Shown here piece by piece: positions 12,001-27,036 of a DNA stretch of 64,000 bases. Below the pieces are notes generated by a model. That model saw only the letters and a list, made by a program, of their open reading frames with translations. It was not told the DNA's origin and made no database searches. A program made the translations under genes and the position numbers. Numbering within the stretch: position 1 is the stretch's first letter; every line of letters begins with the position of its first letter. Source of the DNA: Nematostella vectensis (lineage: Eukaryota; Cnidaria; Anthozoa; Actiniaria; Edwardsiidae); contig NC_064038.1 in NCBI RefSeq assembly GCF_932526225.1, positions 2,850,001 to 2,914,000 on the forward strand, written 5' to 3'.

Positions 12001-12025
12001 CTTTTAGCATGATATTAAAAAAACG
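9013..12025. repeat. Macrosatellite copy 4, 18-base G run
   Basis: Full unit sharing the private variants of copy 3. Its G run is 18 bases beginning near 9572, so the expanded run itself differs between the sisters. Confidence 0.95.
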
Positions 12026-15022
12026 GTTCCTAAAAAAAACGTTTTTCTTTCTTCGCTTGTTTGATGTCCTGTACACGATAAAAGACAATGCGCCCGTGCG
12101 TTACGATGCCACGCGCCGACATAGCGAGCCCCCAAGGGACTCAAGACGCCCAAATAGACCTGTATTTTTTTCACCCTCTATCTCAGCGAGCTGTGCGTGG
12201 CGTAACCGTATTACAGGCCTGGGATCCTGGTTATTGTCCTCCCCATTAATGCGCGGTTTGGAATACCTTGCAAGAGTGTTGTACAGCATATTCGCCGGAA
12301 AAATCGGTGCTTGGGGCATTCGGGTTCTTTACAGCCTTCCGTAAAAGCCTTGTGCTGCAATACCGATTGGGTAATCCGTATGTATGGTTTCCGTTTTGTT
12401 TTTCAGGTCGGGTTCGATCCCATGCCAATGGCATTTTTTTCTTTTTTTTTTTCTATTAATTTTTTTTTTCGTAGAGCTTAACCCCTCTCACTCCTGCGTA
12501 GTTTTCGGAAAAATAATAAGAAAAAACAAAAGAAGAAAAAAAAAAAAAAAAACAGACCATCCAAACAACCGTCTGACTTTGGGGGGAGGAGTGTTGATTG
12601 GCCCTCCCCCTCGTGAATGTCTCTCCGGATCCACGGATCAATTCCGTAATGGCATCCATCGGAGTATGGAAATGGACCTGGAGGATACAAGCCTGGTATA
12701 CATCATACATCTAGCAAAATGAGCTTGCTAGATTTACTGATGTCAACATTAGAAGGGGGAGGGACACTCTTTTCATACAGTACAATATTGCAGTTGTTAC
12801 CTATTATTGAATAAGTGGGTAACATGTCTTTGTTTATCAAACAAGGTCTATTTCTGAGACAAGCAAATTCAAGGGAGAGCTGTTGAAATAACAGGGGAAT
12901 GTTGAAGGAAAAACAATTATCTGATTAAAAAACTACTGTAGATTCCTTTGCACGAAGATAATAACAAACATAATTTTGATTGTTATTTAGGAGGAACGAG
13001 ACGAGTTCTACAACATACTATGAAAAGTATGTATTACTCATCTAAATTATACAAGTAAAAAATTATATTTAAAAAAATAATGTAAGTAATTAGGTAAATC
13101 CTAAAACATGTATAACATGTACAACACACTAAAAACTCCATGGCTATTGACTCTTTTCTACTCACATGTTTTTACAGTATATACAATTTCATTCTGGTAC
13201 ATCTTGTGGTCACTGTGCCATCTTCAGGGCTACACCCAAAGCACCTGTGCACCCCATCCACCTAAGGGTGTCGGCTGCACAGGTGTTCCTGATGAAGGAG
13301 GGTAAGGAGGGCAGGAAAAGGTTCTGCGACACCTTGCTTTTATGGACCCCTATGATTCCGAGTTGAGTGTGGCCCCTGTAGATGTTAACAGGTCAACCTC
13401 ACAGCCACATGAAAGAAATGCCTAATATCTTATGCTTTACAGTGAGTGTTTTGCAGTCAAGTTGGTTTCTGTTAGTGGGTAAAAATTATTATAAATAATT
13501 GTAATCATGACTATGGTCACACTGTACATATAGAACTGTAAATGAATAGAAAAAAAGTATATATTTCCAGTCAAACTACAGAATTGCATGATAACCTTGA
13601 AAGTATTGAATAAAAGACTGCAAAACCAACATCTTTTGTACTAGTTGCTTAGTTGGTTGAATTGACCACGGGCAATTTTAAGCTGAATTCCTCCTTCCCC
13701 CACTCCCCCACACCAGAAAAAAAATAATAAAAGAAAACTAAAACTAAAACAAAACCAACAGAGACCCCCTCCAGCTATTTTCTCTTATTTTTTTTTTACA
13801 GCTATTTAAAGGGGCAGTGCCATGGTAAGTGCTTTCAATAGCTCTCTGAACCTGACACACTGAAATTTAGTAAACTCTAATACTGACTTATGAGCTTTTG
13901 GTACATGTGGGGGACTTAAATTCAAAGAAAATGACCACAAACTGTCAATAAACATAGTTTCTATAAAATATTGCTTTCAATAAAATATTGCATATTATTT
14001 TAACAAGGTATTGACAGCTTTTAAAAAGGTCAACTATTTGTAGGCGATTAAAAGCCTACAATAAACACTGACATGCGCAGTACCATGACGCTGTCCCTTT
14101 AAGTCTTTCATTGCCATAACGCCCTGAGACGCCTGTAAAATATAGGCCCAACTCCAAAACGTCAAAAATGCAAACTAAACATCACCAGACCCGGATACTC
14201 ATAGATTCATCCAAGGCATAGACGACCTGCAAAAGCGCATCTAAGCAATGTAATAGAATTGACTCTTTTGTCAAAATATCAACCTTAATTGCTGACCAAT
14301 TCGTAATAAAATGCTTAAACTTAGAAACATTTCTTACCAAAAAAGACACAAAATTCCGAACTACAAATAGAGACAAGCAAACACAGATCAAGTCACCAAT
14401 AGATACCTTTATTGCGCTCCGTCAGGTCCCATTTTACAGCAATCAGTCACAATAATCAATGCTAGAACCTCCATTAGAAGCGAGTCACCATTGTTAGCCT
14501 ATTTTGCATGCCTGCACTGCATCATGGGAGTCTTGGAAACACCTTGACAGACAGGCGGGCAATCTCCTCCAACAGAATCATAACAGTTTTTTTTATAAGT
14601 CTCTTTGCCCCGAAGCCAAACAAAACATTTCCAGGTCCAAGAAACCCAGAATAAGCCTGAAAACAATTTTCAGTCAACGGTAGCTTAGCTTAACTGGTAG
14701 TGTTGGACTTGAAATAGGGGGGGAGGTTTCTGTTTTCAGTCTGTTTTTCTTACAATGTTGCTCAAAAGTAACCAGGAGTGAAAGGGTTGAAGTGAAATAC
14801 AGCTATACATAGTCAGGGTAGACAGTATTGCGGATTTTTTCGATATTCTATGCGATTTTACAAACCTCTCCCCCTTACGTCTTTCATTGCATTTTTTTAT
14901 TTTTTTAATGAATATTTAGGCCGGTGAATAGCTTAATAAGCTCTACAAAGAAAAATAGAATCGCCAAATCGCACTTTTTTATTTCTATTTATTTTTGCTT
15001 TTTGCATGATATTAAAAAAACG
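12026..15022. repeat. Macrosatellite copy 5
   Basis: Full unit. Notable variants are GCGGTTTGGAAT near 12252 (otherwise seen only in copy 15), CTGCAATACCG near 12356, GACTCTTTTC near 13150 and GATGTTAACAGG near 13381. Confidence 0.95.
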
Positions 15023-18020
15023 GTTCCTAAAAAAAACGTTTTTCTTTCTTCGCTTGTTTGATGTCCTGTACACGATAAAAGACAATGCGCCCGTGCGTTA
15101 CGATGCCACGCGCCGACATAGCGAGCCCCCAAGGGACTCAAGACGCCCAAATAGACCTGTATTTTTTTCACCCTCTATCTCAGCGAGCTGTGCGTGGCGT
15201 AACCGTATTACAGGCCTGGGATCCTGGTTATTGTCCTCCCCATTAATGCGCGGGTTGGAATACCTTGCAAGAGTGTTGTACAGCATATTCGCCGGAAATA
15301 TCGGTGCTTGGGGCCTTCGGGTTCTTTACAGCCTTCCGTAAAAGCCTTGTGCTGCCATACCGATTGGGTAATCCGTATGTATGGTTTCCGTTTTGTTTTT
15401 CAGGTCGGGTTCGATCCCATGCCAATGGCATTTTTTTCTTTTTTTTTTTTCTATTAATTATTTTTTTCGTAGAGCTTAACCCCTCTCACTCCTGCGTAGT
15501 TTTCGGAAAAATAAGAAGAAAAAAAAAAAACAAGAAAAAAAAAAAAAAAAAAACAGACCATCCAAACAACCGTCTGACTTTGGGGGGAGGAGTGTTGACT
15601 GGCCCTCCCCCTCGTGAATTTTTCTCCGGATCTCCGGATCTATTCCGTAATGGCATCCATCGGATTATGGAAATGGACCTGGAGGATACAAGCCTGGTAT
15701 ACATCATACATCTAGCAAAATTAGCTTGCTAGATTTACTGATGTCAACATTAGAAGGGGGAGGGACACTCTTTTCATACAGTACAATATTGCAGTTGTTA
15801 CCTATTATTGAATAAGTGGGTAACATGTCTTTGTTTATCAAACAAGGTCTATTTCTGAGACAAGCAAATTCAAGGGAGAGCTGTTGAAATAACAGGGGAA
15901 TGTTGAAGGAAAAACAATTATCTGATTAAAAAACTACTGTAGATTCCTTTGCACGAAGATAATAACAAACATAATTTTGATTATTTAGGAGGAACGAGAC
16001 GAGTTCTACAACATACTATGAAAAGTATGTATTACTCATCTAAATTATACAAGTAAAAAATTCTATTTAAAAAAATACTGTAAGTAATTAGGTAAATCCT
16101 AAAACATGTATAACATGTACAACACACTAAAAACTCCATGGCTATTGACTGTTTTCTACTCACATGTTTTTACAGTATATACAATTTCATTCTGGTACAT
16201 CTTGTGGTCACTGTGCCATCTTCAGGGCTACACCCAAAGCACCTGTGCACCCCATCCACCTAAGGGTGTCGGCTGCACAGGTGTTCCTGATGAAGGAGGG
16301 TAAGGAGGGCAGGAAAAGGTTCTGCGACACCTTGCTTTTATGGACCCCTATGATTCCGAGTTGAGTGTGGCCCCTGTAGATGTTGACAGGTCAACCTCAC
16401 AGCCACATGAAAGAAATGCCTAATATCTTATGCTTTACAGTGAGTGTTTTGCAGTCAAGTTGGTTTCTGTTAGTGGGTAAAAATTATTATAAATAATTGT
16501 AATCATGACTATGGTCACACTGTACATATAGAACTGTAAATGAATAGAAAAAAAGTATATTTCCAGTCAAACTACAGAATTGCATGATAACCTTGAAAGT
16601 ATTGAATAAAAGACTGCAAAACCAACATCTTTTGTACTAGTTGCTTAGTTGGTTGAATTGACCACGGGCAATTTTAAGCTGAATTCCTCCTTCCCCCACT
16701 CCCCCACCCCAGAAAAAAAATAATAAAAGAAAACTAAAACTAAAACAAAACCAACAGAGATCCCCTCCAGCTATTTTCTCTTATTTTTTTTTTTACAGCT
16801 ATTTAAAGGGGCAGTGCCATGGTAAGTGCTTTCAATAGCTCTCTGAACCTGACACAATGAAATTTAGTAAACTCTAATACTGACTTATGAGCTTTTGGTA
16901 CATGTGGGGGACTTAAATTCAAAGAAAATGACCACAAACTGTCAATAAACATAGTTTCTATAAAATATTGCTTTCAATAAAATATTACATATTATTTTAA
17001 CAAGGTATTGACAGCTTTTAAAAAGGTCAACTATTTGTAGGCGATTAAAAGCCTACAATAAACACTGACATGCGCAGTACCATGACGCTGTCCCTTTAAG
17101 TCTTTCATTGCCATAACGCCCTGAGACGCCTGTAAAATATAGGCCCAACTCCAAAACGTCAAAAATGCAAACTAAACATCACCAGACCCGGATACTCATA
17201 GATTCATCCAAGGCATAGACGACCTGCAAAAGCGCATCTAAGCAATGTAATAGAATTGACTCTTTTGTCAAAATATCAACCTTAATTGCTGACCAATTCG
17301 TAATAAAATGCTTAAACTTAGAAACATTTCTTACCAAAAAAGACACAAAATTCCGAACTACAAATAGAGACAAGCAAACACAGATCAAGTCACCAATAGA
17401 TACCTTTATTGCGCTCCGTCAGGTCCCATTTTACAGCAATCAGTCACAATAATCAATGCTAGAACCTCCATTAGAAGCGAGTCACCATTGTTAGCCTATT
17501 TTGCATGCCTGCACTGCATCATGGGAGTCTTGGAAACACCTTGACAGACAGGCGGGCAATCTCCTCCAACAGAATCATAACAGTTTTTTTATAAGTCTCT
17601 TTGCCCCGAAGCCAAACAAAACATTTCCAGGTCCAAGAAACCCAGAATAAGCCTGAAAACAATTTTCAGTCAACGGTAGCTTAGCTTAACTGGTAGTGTT
17701 GGACTTGAAATAGGGGGAGAGGTTTCTGTTTTCAGTCTGTTTTTCTTACAATGTTGCTCAAAAGTAACCAGGAGTGAAAGGGTTGAAGTGAAATACAGCT
17801 ATACTTAGTCAGGGTAGACAGTATTGCGGATTTTTTCGATATTCTATGCGATTTTAAAAACCTCTCCCCCTTACGTCTTTCATTGCATTTTTTATTTTTT
17901 TTTTAATGAATATTTAGGCCGGTGAATAGCTTAATAAGCTCTACAAAGAAAAATAGAATCGCCAAATTGCACTTTTTTATTTCTATTTATTTTTGCTTTT
18001 TGCATGATATTAAAAAAACA
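15023..18020. repeat. Macrosatellite copy 6
   Basis: Full unit. It shares with copy 8 CGGATCTATTCCG near 15635, CGGATTATGG near 15661, AAAATTAGC near 15717, AGAGATCCCC near 16756, ATATTACATATT near 16981 and CCAAATTGCAC near 17962. Its own changes are a 4-base loss in TTTTGATTATTTAGG near 15976 and a 2-base loss in GTATATTTCC near 16555. Confidence 0.95.
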
Positions 18021-21000
18021 GTTCCTAAAAAAAACGTTTTTCTTTCTTCGCTTGTTTGATGTCCTGTACACGATAAAAGACAATGCGCCCGTGCGTTACG
18101 ATGCCACGCGCCGACATAGCGAGCCCCCAAGGGACTCAAGACGCCCAAATAGACCTGTATTTTTTTTCACCCTCTATCTCAGCGAGCTGTGCGTGGCGTA
18201 ACCGTATTACAGGCCTGGGATCCTGGTTATTGTCCTCCCCATTAATGCGCGGGTTGGAATATCTTGCAAGAGTGTTGTACAGCATATTCGCCAGAAATAT
18301 CGGTGCTTGGGGCCTTCGGGTTCTTTACAGCCTTCCGTAAAAGCCTTGTGCTGCCATACCGATTGGGTAATCCGTATGTATGGTTTCCGTTTTGTTTTTC
18401 AGGTCGGGTTCGATCCCATGCCAATGGCATTTTTTTCTTTTTTTTTTTTCTATTAATTTTTTTTTTCGTAGAGCTTAACCCCTCTCACTCCTGCGTAGTT
18501 TTCGGAAAAATAAGAAGAAAAAAAAAAACAAGAAAAAAAAAGCAAAAAAAAACAGACCATCCAAACAACCGTCTGACTTTGGGGGGAGGAGTGTTGACTG
18601 GCCCTCCCCCTCGTGAATTTTTCTCCGGATCTCCGGATCAATTCCGTAATGGCATCCATCGGAGTATGGAAATGGACCTGGAGGATACAAGCCTGGTATA
18701 CATCATACATCTAGCAAAATGAGCTTGCTAGATTTACTGATGTCAACATTAGAAGGGGGAGGGACACTCTTTTTATACAGTACAATATTGCAGTTGTTAC
18801 CTATTATTGAATAAGTGGGTAACATGTCTTTGTTTATCAAACAAGGTCTATTTCTGAGACAAGCAAATTCAAGGGAGAGCTGTTGAAATAACAGGGAAAT
18901 GTTGAAGGAAAAACAATTATCTGATTAAAAAACTACTGTAGATTCCTTTGCACGAAGATAATAACAAACATAATTTTGATTGTTATTTAGGAGGAACGAG
19001 ACGAGTTCTACAACATACTATGAAAAGTATGTATTACTCATCTAAATTATACAAGTAAAAAATTCTATTTAAAAAAATACTGTAAGTAATTAGGTAAATC
19101 CTAAAACATGTATAACATGTACAACACACTAAAAACTCCATGGCTATTGACTGTTTTCTACTCACATGTTTTTACAGTATATAAAATTTCATTCTGGTAC
19201 ATCTTGTGGTCACTGTGCCATCTTCAGGGCTACACCCAAAGCACCTGTGCACCCCATCCACCTAAGGGTGTTGGCTGCACAGGTGTTCCTGATGAAGGAG
19301 GGTAAGGAGGGCAGGAAAAGGTTCTGCGACACCTTGCTTTTATGGACCCCTATGATTCCGAGTTGAGTGTGGCCCCTGTAGATGTTGACAGGTCAACCTC
19401 ACAGCCACATGAAAGAAATGCCTAATATCTTATGCTTTGCAGTGAGTGTTTTGCAGTCAAGTTGGTTTCTGTTAGTGGGTAAAAATTATTATAAATAATT
19501 GTAATCATGACTATGGTCACACTGTACATATAGAACTGTAAATGAATAGAAAAAAAGTATATATTTCCAGTCAAACTACAGAATTGCATGATAACCTTGA
19601 AAGTATTGAATAAAAGACTGCAAAACCAACATCTTTTGTACTAGTTGCTTAGTTGGTTGAATTGACCACGGGCAATTTTAAGCTGAATTCCTCCTTCCCC
19701 CACTCCCCCACCCCAGAAAAAAAATAATAAAAGAAAACTAAAACTAAAACAAAACCAACAGAGACCCCCTCCAGCTATTTTCTCTTATTTTTTTTACAGC
19801 TATTTAAAGAGGCAGTGCCATGGTAAGTGCTTTCAATAGCTCTCTGAACCTGACACAATGAAATTTAGTAAACTCTAATACTGACTTATGAGCTTTTGGT
19901 ACATGTGGGGGACTTAAATTCAAAGAAAATGACCACAAACTGTCAATAAACATAGTTTCTATAAAATATTGCTTTCAATAAAATATTGCATATTATTTTA
20001 ACAAGGTATTGACAGCTTTTAAAAAGGTCAACTATTTGTAGGCGATTAAAAGCCTACAATAAACACTGACATGCGCAGTACCATGACGCTGTCCCTGTAA
20101 GTCTTTCATTGCCATAACGCCCTGAGACGCCTGTAAAATATAGGCCCAACTCCAAAACGTCAAAAATGCAAACTAAACATCACCAGACCCGGATACTCAT
20201 AGATTCATCCAAGGCATAGACGACCTGCAAAAGCGCATCTAAGCAATGTAATAGAATTGACTCTTTTGTCAAAATATCAACCTTAATTGCTGACCAATTC
20301 GTAATAAAATGCTTAAACTTAGAAACATTTCTTACCAAAAAAGACACAAAATTCCGAACTACAAATAGAGACAAGCAAACACAGATCAAGTCACCAATAG
20401 ATACCTTTATTGTGCTCCGTCAGGTCCCATTTTACAGCAATCAGTCACAATAATCAATGCTAGAACCTCCATTAGAAGCGAGTCACCATTGTTAGCCTAT
20501 TTTGCATGCCTGCACTGCATCATGGGAGTCTTGGAAACACCTTGACAGACAGGCGGGCAATCTCCTCCAACAGAATCATAACAGTTTTTTTTTATAAGTC
20601 TCTTTGCCCCGAAGCCAAACAAAACATTTCCAGGTCCAAGAAACCCAGAATAAGCCTGAAAACAATTTTCAGTCAACGGTAGCTTAGCTTAACTGGTAGT
20701 GTTGGACTTGAAATAGGGGGGGAGGTTTCTGTTTTCAGTCTGTTTTTCTTACAATGTTGCTCAAAAGTAACCAGGAGTGAAAGGGTTGAAGTGAAATACA
20801 GCTATACTTAGTCAGGGTAGACAGTATTGCGGATTTTTTCGATATTCTATGCGATTTTAAAAACCTCTCCCCCTTACGTCTTTCATTGCATTTTTTATTT
20901 TTTTTTAATGAATATTTAGGCCGGTGAATAGCTTAATAAGCTCTACAAAGAAAAATAGAATCGCCAAATCGCACTTTTTTATTTCTATTTATTTTTGCTT

Positions 21001-21022
21001 TTTGCATGATATTAAAAAAACG
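18021..21022. repeat. Macrosatellite copy 7
   Basis: Full unit. It shares AAAAAGCAAAA near 18537 and GCTTTGCAGTGAG near 19434 with copy 9. The right TTAA of the MITE-like insert is changed to TGTAA near 20096, so this copy has lost that target-site signature. Confidence 0.95.
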
Positions 21023-24000
21023 GTTCCTAAAAAAAACGTTTTTCTTTCTTCGCTTGTTTGATGTCCTGTACACGATAAAAGACAATGCGCCCGTGCGTTA
21101 CGATGCCACGCGCCGACATAGCGAGCCCCCAAGGGACTCAAGACGCCCAAATAGACCTGTATTTTTTTTCACCCTCTATCTCAGCGAGCTGTGCGTGGCG
21201 TAACCGTATTACAGGCCTGGGATCCTGGTTATTGTCCTCCCCATTAATGCGCGGGTTGGAATATCTTGCAAGAGTGTTGTACAGCATATTCGCCGGAAAT
21301 ATCGGTGCTTGGGGCCTTCGGGTTCTTTACAGCCTTCCGTAAAAGCCTTGTGCTGCCATACCGATTGGGTAATCCGTATGTATGGTTTCCGTTTTGTTTT
21401 TCAGGTCGGGTTCGATCCCATGCCAATGGCATTTTTTTCTTTTTTTTTTTTCTATTAATTATTTTTTTCGTAGAGCTTAACCCCTCTCACTCCTGCGTAG
21501 TTTTCGGAAAAATAAAAAGAAAAAAAAAAACAAGAAAAAAAAAAACAAAAAAAACATACCATCCAAACAACCGTCTGACTTTGGGGGGAGGAGTGTTGAC
21601 TGGCCCTCCCCCTCGTGAATTTTTCTCCGGATCTCCGGATCTATTCCGTAATGGCATCCATCGGATTATGGAAATGGACCTGGAGGATACAAGCCTGGTA
21701 TACATCATACATCTAGCAAAATTAGCTTGCTAGATTTCCTGATGTCAACATTAGAAGGGGGAGGGACACTCTTTTCATACAGTACAATATTGCAGTTGTT
21801 ACCTATTATTGAATAAGTGGGTAACATGTCTTTGTTTATCAAACAAGGTCTATTTCTGAGACAAGCAAATTCAAGGGAGAGCTGTTGAAATAACAGGGGA
21901 ATGTTGAAGGAAAAACAATTATCTGATTAAAAAACTACTGTAGATTCCTTTGCACGAAGATAATAACAAACATAATTTTGATTGTTATTTAGGAGGAACG
22001 AGACGAGTTCTACAACATACTATGAAAAGTATGTATTACTCATCTAAATTATACAAGTAAAAAATTCTATTTAAAAAAATACTGTAAGTAATTAGGTAAA
22101 TCCTAAAACATGTATAACATGTACAACACACTAAAAACTCCATGGCTATTGACTGTTTTCTACTCACATGTTTTTACAGTATATACAATTTCATTCTGGT
22201 ACATCTTGTGGTCACTGTGCCATCCTCAGGGCTACACCCAAAGCACCTGTGCACCCCATCCACCTAAGGGTGTCGGCTGCACAGGTGTTCCTGATGAAGG
22301 AGGGTAAGGAGGGCAGGAAAAGGTTCTGCGACACCTTGCTTTTATGGACCCCTATGATTCCGAGTTGAGTGTGGCCCCTGTAGATGTTGACAGGTCAACC
22401 TCACAGCCACATGAAAGAAATGCCTAATATCTTATGCTTTACAGTGAGTGTTTTGCAGTCAAGTTGGTTTCTGTTAGTGGGTAAAAATTATTATAAATAA
22501 TTGTAATCATGACTATGGTCACACTGTACATATAGAACTGTAAATGAATAGAAAAAAAGTATATATTTCCAGTCAAACTACAGAATTGCATGATAACCTT
22601 GAAAGTATTGAATAAAAGACTGCAAAACCAACATCTTTTGTACTAGTTGCTTAGTTGGTTGAATTGACCACGGGCAATTTTAAGCTGAATTCCTCCTTCC
22701 CCCACTCCCCCACCCCAGAAAAAAAATAATAAAAGAAAACTAAAACTAAAACAAAACCAACAGAGATCCCCTCCAGCTATTTTCTCTTATTTTTTTTTAC
22801 AGCTATTTAAAGGGGCAGTGCCATGGTAAGTGCTTTCAATAGCTCTCTGAACCTGACACAATGAAATTTAGTAAACTCTAATACTGACTTATGAGCTTTT
22901 GGTACATGTGGGGGACTTAAATTCAAAGAAAATGACCACAAACTGTCAATAAACATAGTTTCTATAAAATATTGCTTTCAATAAAATATTACATATTATT
23001 TTAACAAGGTATTGACAGCTTTTAAAAAGGTCAACTATTTGTAGGCGATTAAAAGCCTACAATAAACACTGACATGCGCAGTACCATGACGCTGTCCCTT
23101 TAAGTCTTTCATTGCCATAATGCCCTGAGACGCCTGTAAAATATAGGCCCAACTCCAAAACGTCAAAAATGCAAACTAAACATCACCAGACCCGGATACT
23201 CATAGATTCATCCAAGGCATAGACGACCTGCAAAAGCGCATCTAAGCAATGTAATAGAATTGACTCTTTTGTCAAAATATCAACCTTAATTGCTGACCAA
23301 TTCGTAATAAAATGCTTAAACTTAGAAACATTTCTTACCAAAAAAGACACAAAATTCCGAACTACAAATAGAGACAAGCAAACACAGATCAAGTCACCAA
23401 TAGATACCTTTATTGCGCTCCGTCAGGTCCCATTTTACAGCAATCAGTCACAATAATCAATGCTAGAACCTCCATTAGAAGCGAGTCACCATTGTTAGCC
23501 TATTTTGCATGCCTGCACTGCATCATGGGAGTCTTGGAAACACCTTGACAGACAGGCGGGTAATCTCCTCCAACAGAATCATAACAGTTTTTTTATAAGT
23601 CTCTTTGCCCCGAAGCCAAACAAAACATTTCCAGGTCCAAGAAACCCAGAATAAGCCTGAAAACAATTTTCAGTCAACGGTAGCTTAGCTTAACTGGTAG
23701 TGTTGGACTTGAAATAGGGGGGGAGGTTTCTGTTTTCAGTCTGTTTTTCTTACAATGTTGCTCAAAAGTAACCAGGAGTGAAAGGGTTGAAGTGAAATAC
23801 AGCTATACTTAGTCAGGGTAGACAGTATTGCGGATTTTTTTCGATATTCTATGCGATTTTAAAAACCTCTCCCCCTTACGTCTTTCATTGCATTTTTTAT
23901 TTTTTTTTAATGAATATTTAGGCCGGTGAATAGCTTAATAAGCTCTACAAAGAAAAATAGAATCGCCAAATTGCACTTTTTTATTTCTATTTATTTTTGC

Positions 24001-24024
24001 TTTTTGCATGATATTAAAAAAACA
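21023..24024. repeat. Macrosatellite copy 8
   Basis: Full unit sharing the copy 6 variant set. It also shares GGAATATCTTGC near 21258 with copy 7. Own changes include GCCATCCTCAGG near 22220 and CATAATGCCC near 23117. Confidence 0.95.
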
Positions 24025-27000
24025 GTTCCTAAAAAAAACGTTTTTTTTTCTTCGCTTGTTTGATGTCCTGTACACGATAAAAGACAATGCGCCCGTGCGT
24101 TACGATGCCACGCGCCGACATAGCGAGCCCCCAAGGGACTCAAGACGCCCAAATAGACCTGTATTTTTTTTTCACCCTCTATCTCAGCGAGCTGTGCGTG
24201 GCGTAACCGTATTACAGGCCTGGGATCCTGGTTATTGTCCTCCCCATTAATGCGCGGGTTGGAATACCTTGCAAGAGTGTTGTACAGCATATTCGCCGGA
24301 AATATCGGTGCTTGCGGCCTTCGGGTTCTTTACAGCCTTCCGTAAAAGCCTTGTGCTGCCATACCGATTGGGTAATCCGTATGTATGGTTTCCGTTTTGT
24401 TTTTCAGGTCGGGTTCGATCCCATGCCAATGGCATTTTTTTCTTTTTTTTTTTCTATTAATTTTTTTTTTTTCGTAGAGCTTAACCCCTCTCACTCCTGC
24501 GTAGTTTTCGGAAAAATAAGAAGAAAAAAAAACAAGAAAAAAAAAGCAAAAAAAAAAACAGACCATCCAAACAACCGTCTGACTTTGGGGGGAGGAGTGT
24601 TGACTGGCCCTCCCCCTCGTGAATTTTTCTCCGGATCTCCGGATCAATTCCGTAATGGCATCCATCGGAGTATGGAAATGGACCTGGAGGATACAAGCCT
24701 GGTATACATCATACATCTAGCAAAATGAGCTTGCTAGATTTACTGATGTCAACATTAGAAGGGGGAGGGACACTCTTTTCATACAGTACAATATTGCAGT
24801 TGTTACCTATTATTGAATAAGTGGGTAACATGTCTTTGTTTATCAAACAAGGTCTATTTCTGAGACAAGCAAATTCAAGGGAGAGCTGTTGAAATAACAG
24901 GGGAATGTTGAAGGAAAAACAATTATCTGATTAAAAAGCTACTGTAGATTCCTTTTCACGAAGATAATAACAAACATAATTTTGATTGTTATTTAGGAGG
25001 AACGAGACGAGTTCTACAACATACTATGAAAAGTATGTATTACTCATCTAAATTATACAAGTAAACAATTCTATTTAAAAAAATACTGTAAGTAATTAGG
25101 TAAATCCTAAAACATGTATAACATGTACAACACACTAAAAACTCCATGGCTATTGACTGTTTTCTACTCACATGTTTTTACAGTATATACAATTTCATTC
25201 TGGTACATCTTGTGGTCACTGTGCCATCTTCAGGGCTACACCCAAAGCACCTGTGCACCCCATCCACCTAAGGGTGTCGGCTGCACAGGTGTTCCTGATG
25301 AAGGAGGGTAAGGAGGGCAGGAAAAGGTTCTGCGACACCTTGCTTTTATGGACCCCTATGATTCCGAGTTGAGTGTGGCCCCTGTAGATGTTGACAGGTC
25401 AACCTCACAGCCACATGAAAGAAATGCCTAATATCTTATGCTTTGCAGTGAGTGTTTTGCAGTCAAGTTGGTTTCTGTTAGTGGGTAAAAATTATTATAA
25501 ATAATTGTAATCATGACTATGGTCACACTGTACATATAGAACTGTAAATGAATAGAAAAAAAGTATATATTTCAAGTCAAACTACAGAATTGCATGATAA
25601 CCTTGAAAGTATTGAATAAAAGACTGCAAAACCAACATCTTTTGTACTAGTTGCTTAGTTGGTTGAATTGACCACGGGCAATTTTAAGCTGAATTCCCTC
25701 TTCCCCCACTCCCCCACCCCAGAAAAAAAATAATAAAAGAAAACTAAAACTAAAACAAAACCAACAGAGACCCCCTCCAGCTATTTTCTCTTATTTTTTT
25801 TACAGCTATTTAAAGGGGCAGTGCCATGGTAAGTGCTTTCAATAGCTCTCTGAACCTGACACAATGAAATTTAGTAAACTCTAATACTGACTTATGAGCT
25901 TTTGGTACATGTGGGGGACTTAAATTCAAAGAAAATGACCACAAACTGTCAATAAACATAGTTTCTATAAAATATTGCTTTCAATAAAATATTGCATATT
26001 ATTTTAACAAGGTATTGACAGCTTTTAAAAAGGTCAACTATTTGTAGGCGATTAAAAGCCTACAATAAACACTGACATGCGCAGTACCATGACGCTGTCC
26101 CTTTAAGTCTTTCATTGCCATAACGCCCTGAGACGCCTGTAAAATATAGGCCCAACTCCAAAACGTCAAAAATGCAAACTAAACATCACCAGACCCGGAT
26201 ACTCATAGATTCATCCAAGGCATAGACGACCTGCAAAAGCGCATCTAAGCAATGTAATAGAATTGACTCTTTTGTCAAAATATCAACCTTAATTGCTGAC
26301 CAATTCGTAATAAAATGCTTAAACTTAGAAACATTTCTTACCAAAAAAGACACAAAATTCCGAACTACAAATAGAGACAAGCAAACACAGATCAAGTCAC
26401 CAATAGATACCTTTATTGCGCTCCGTCAGGTCCCATTTTACAGCATTTACAGCAATCAGTCACAATAATCAATGCTAGAACCTCCATTAGAAGCGAGTCA
26501 CCATTGTTAGCCTATTTTGCATGCCTGCACTGCATCATGGGAGTCTTGGAAACACCTTGACAGACAGGCGGGCAATCTCCTCCAACAGAATCATAACAGT
26601 TTTTTTATAAGTCTCTTTGCCCCGAAGCCAAACAAAACATTTCCAGGTCCAAGAAACCCAGAATAAGCCTGAAAACAATTTTCAGTCAACGGTAGCTTAG
26701 CTTAACTGGTAGTGTTGGACTTGAAATAGGGGGGGAGGTTTCTGTTTTCAGTCTGTTTTTCTTACAATGTTGCTCAAAAGTAACCAGGAGTGAAAGGGTT
26801 GAAGTGAAATACAGCTATACTTAGTCAGGGTAGACAGTATTGCGGATTTTTTCGATATTCTATGCGATTTTACAAACCTCTCCCCCTTAAGTCTTTCATT
26901 GCATTTTTTTATATTTTTTAATGAATATTTAGGCCGGTGAATAGCTTAATTAGCTCTACAAATTAAAATAGAATCGCCAAATCGCACTTTTTTTATTTCT

Positions 27001-27036
27001 ATTTATTTTTGCTTTTTGAATGATATTAAAAAAACG
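24025..27036. repeat. Macrosatellite copy 9
   Basis: Full unit sharing copy 7 variants. It carries a 9-base micro-duplication that turns TTTTACAGCAATC into TTTTACAGCATTTACAGCAATC near 26436-26456. Confidence 0.95.
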
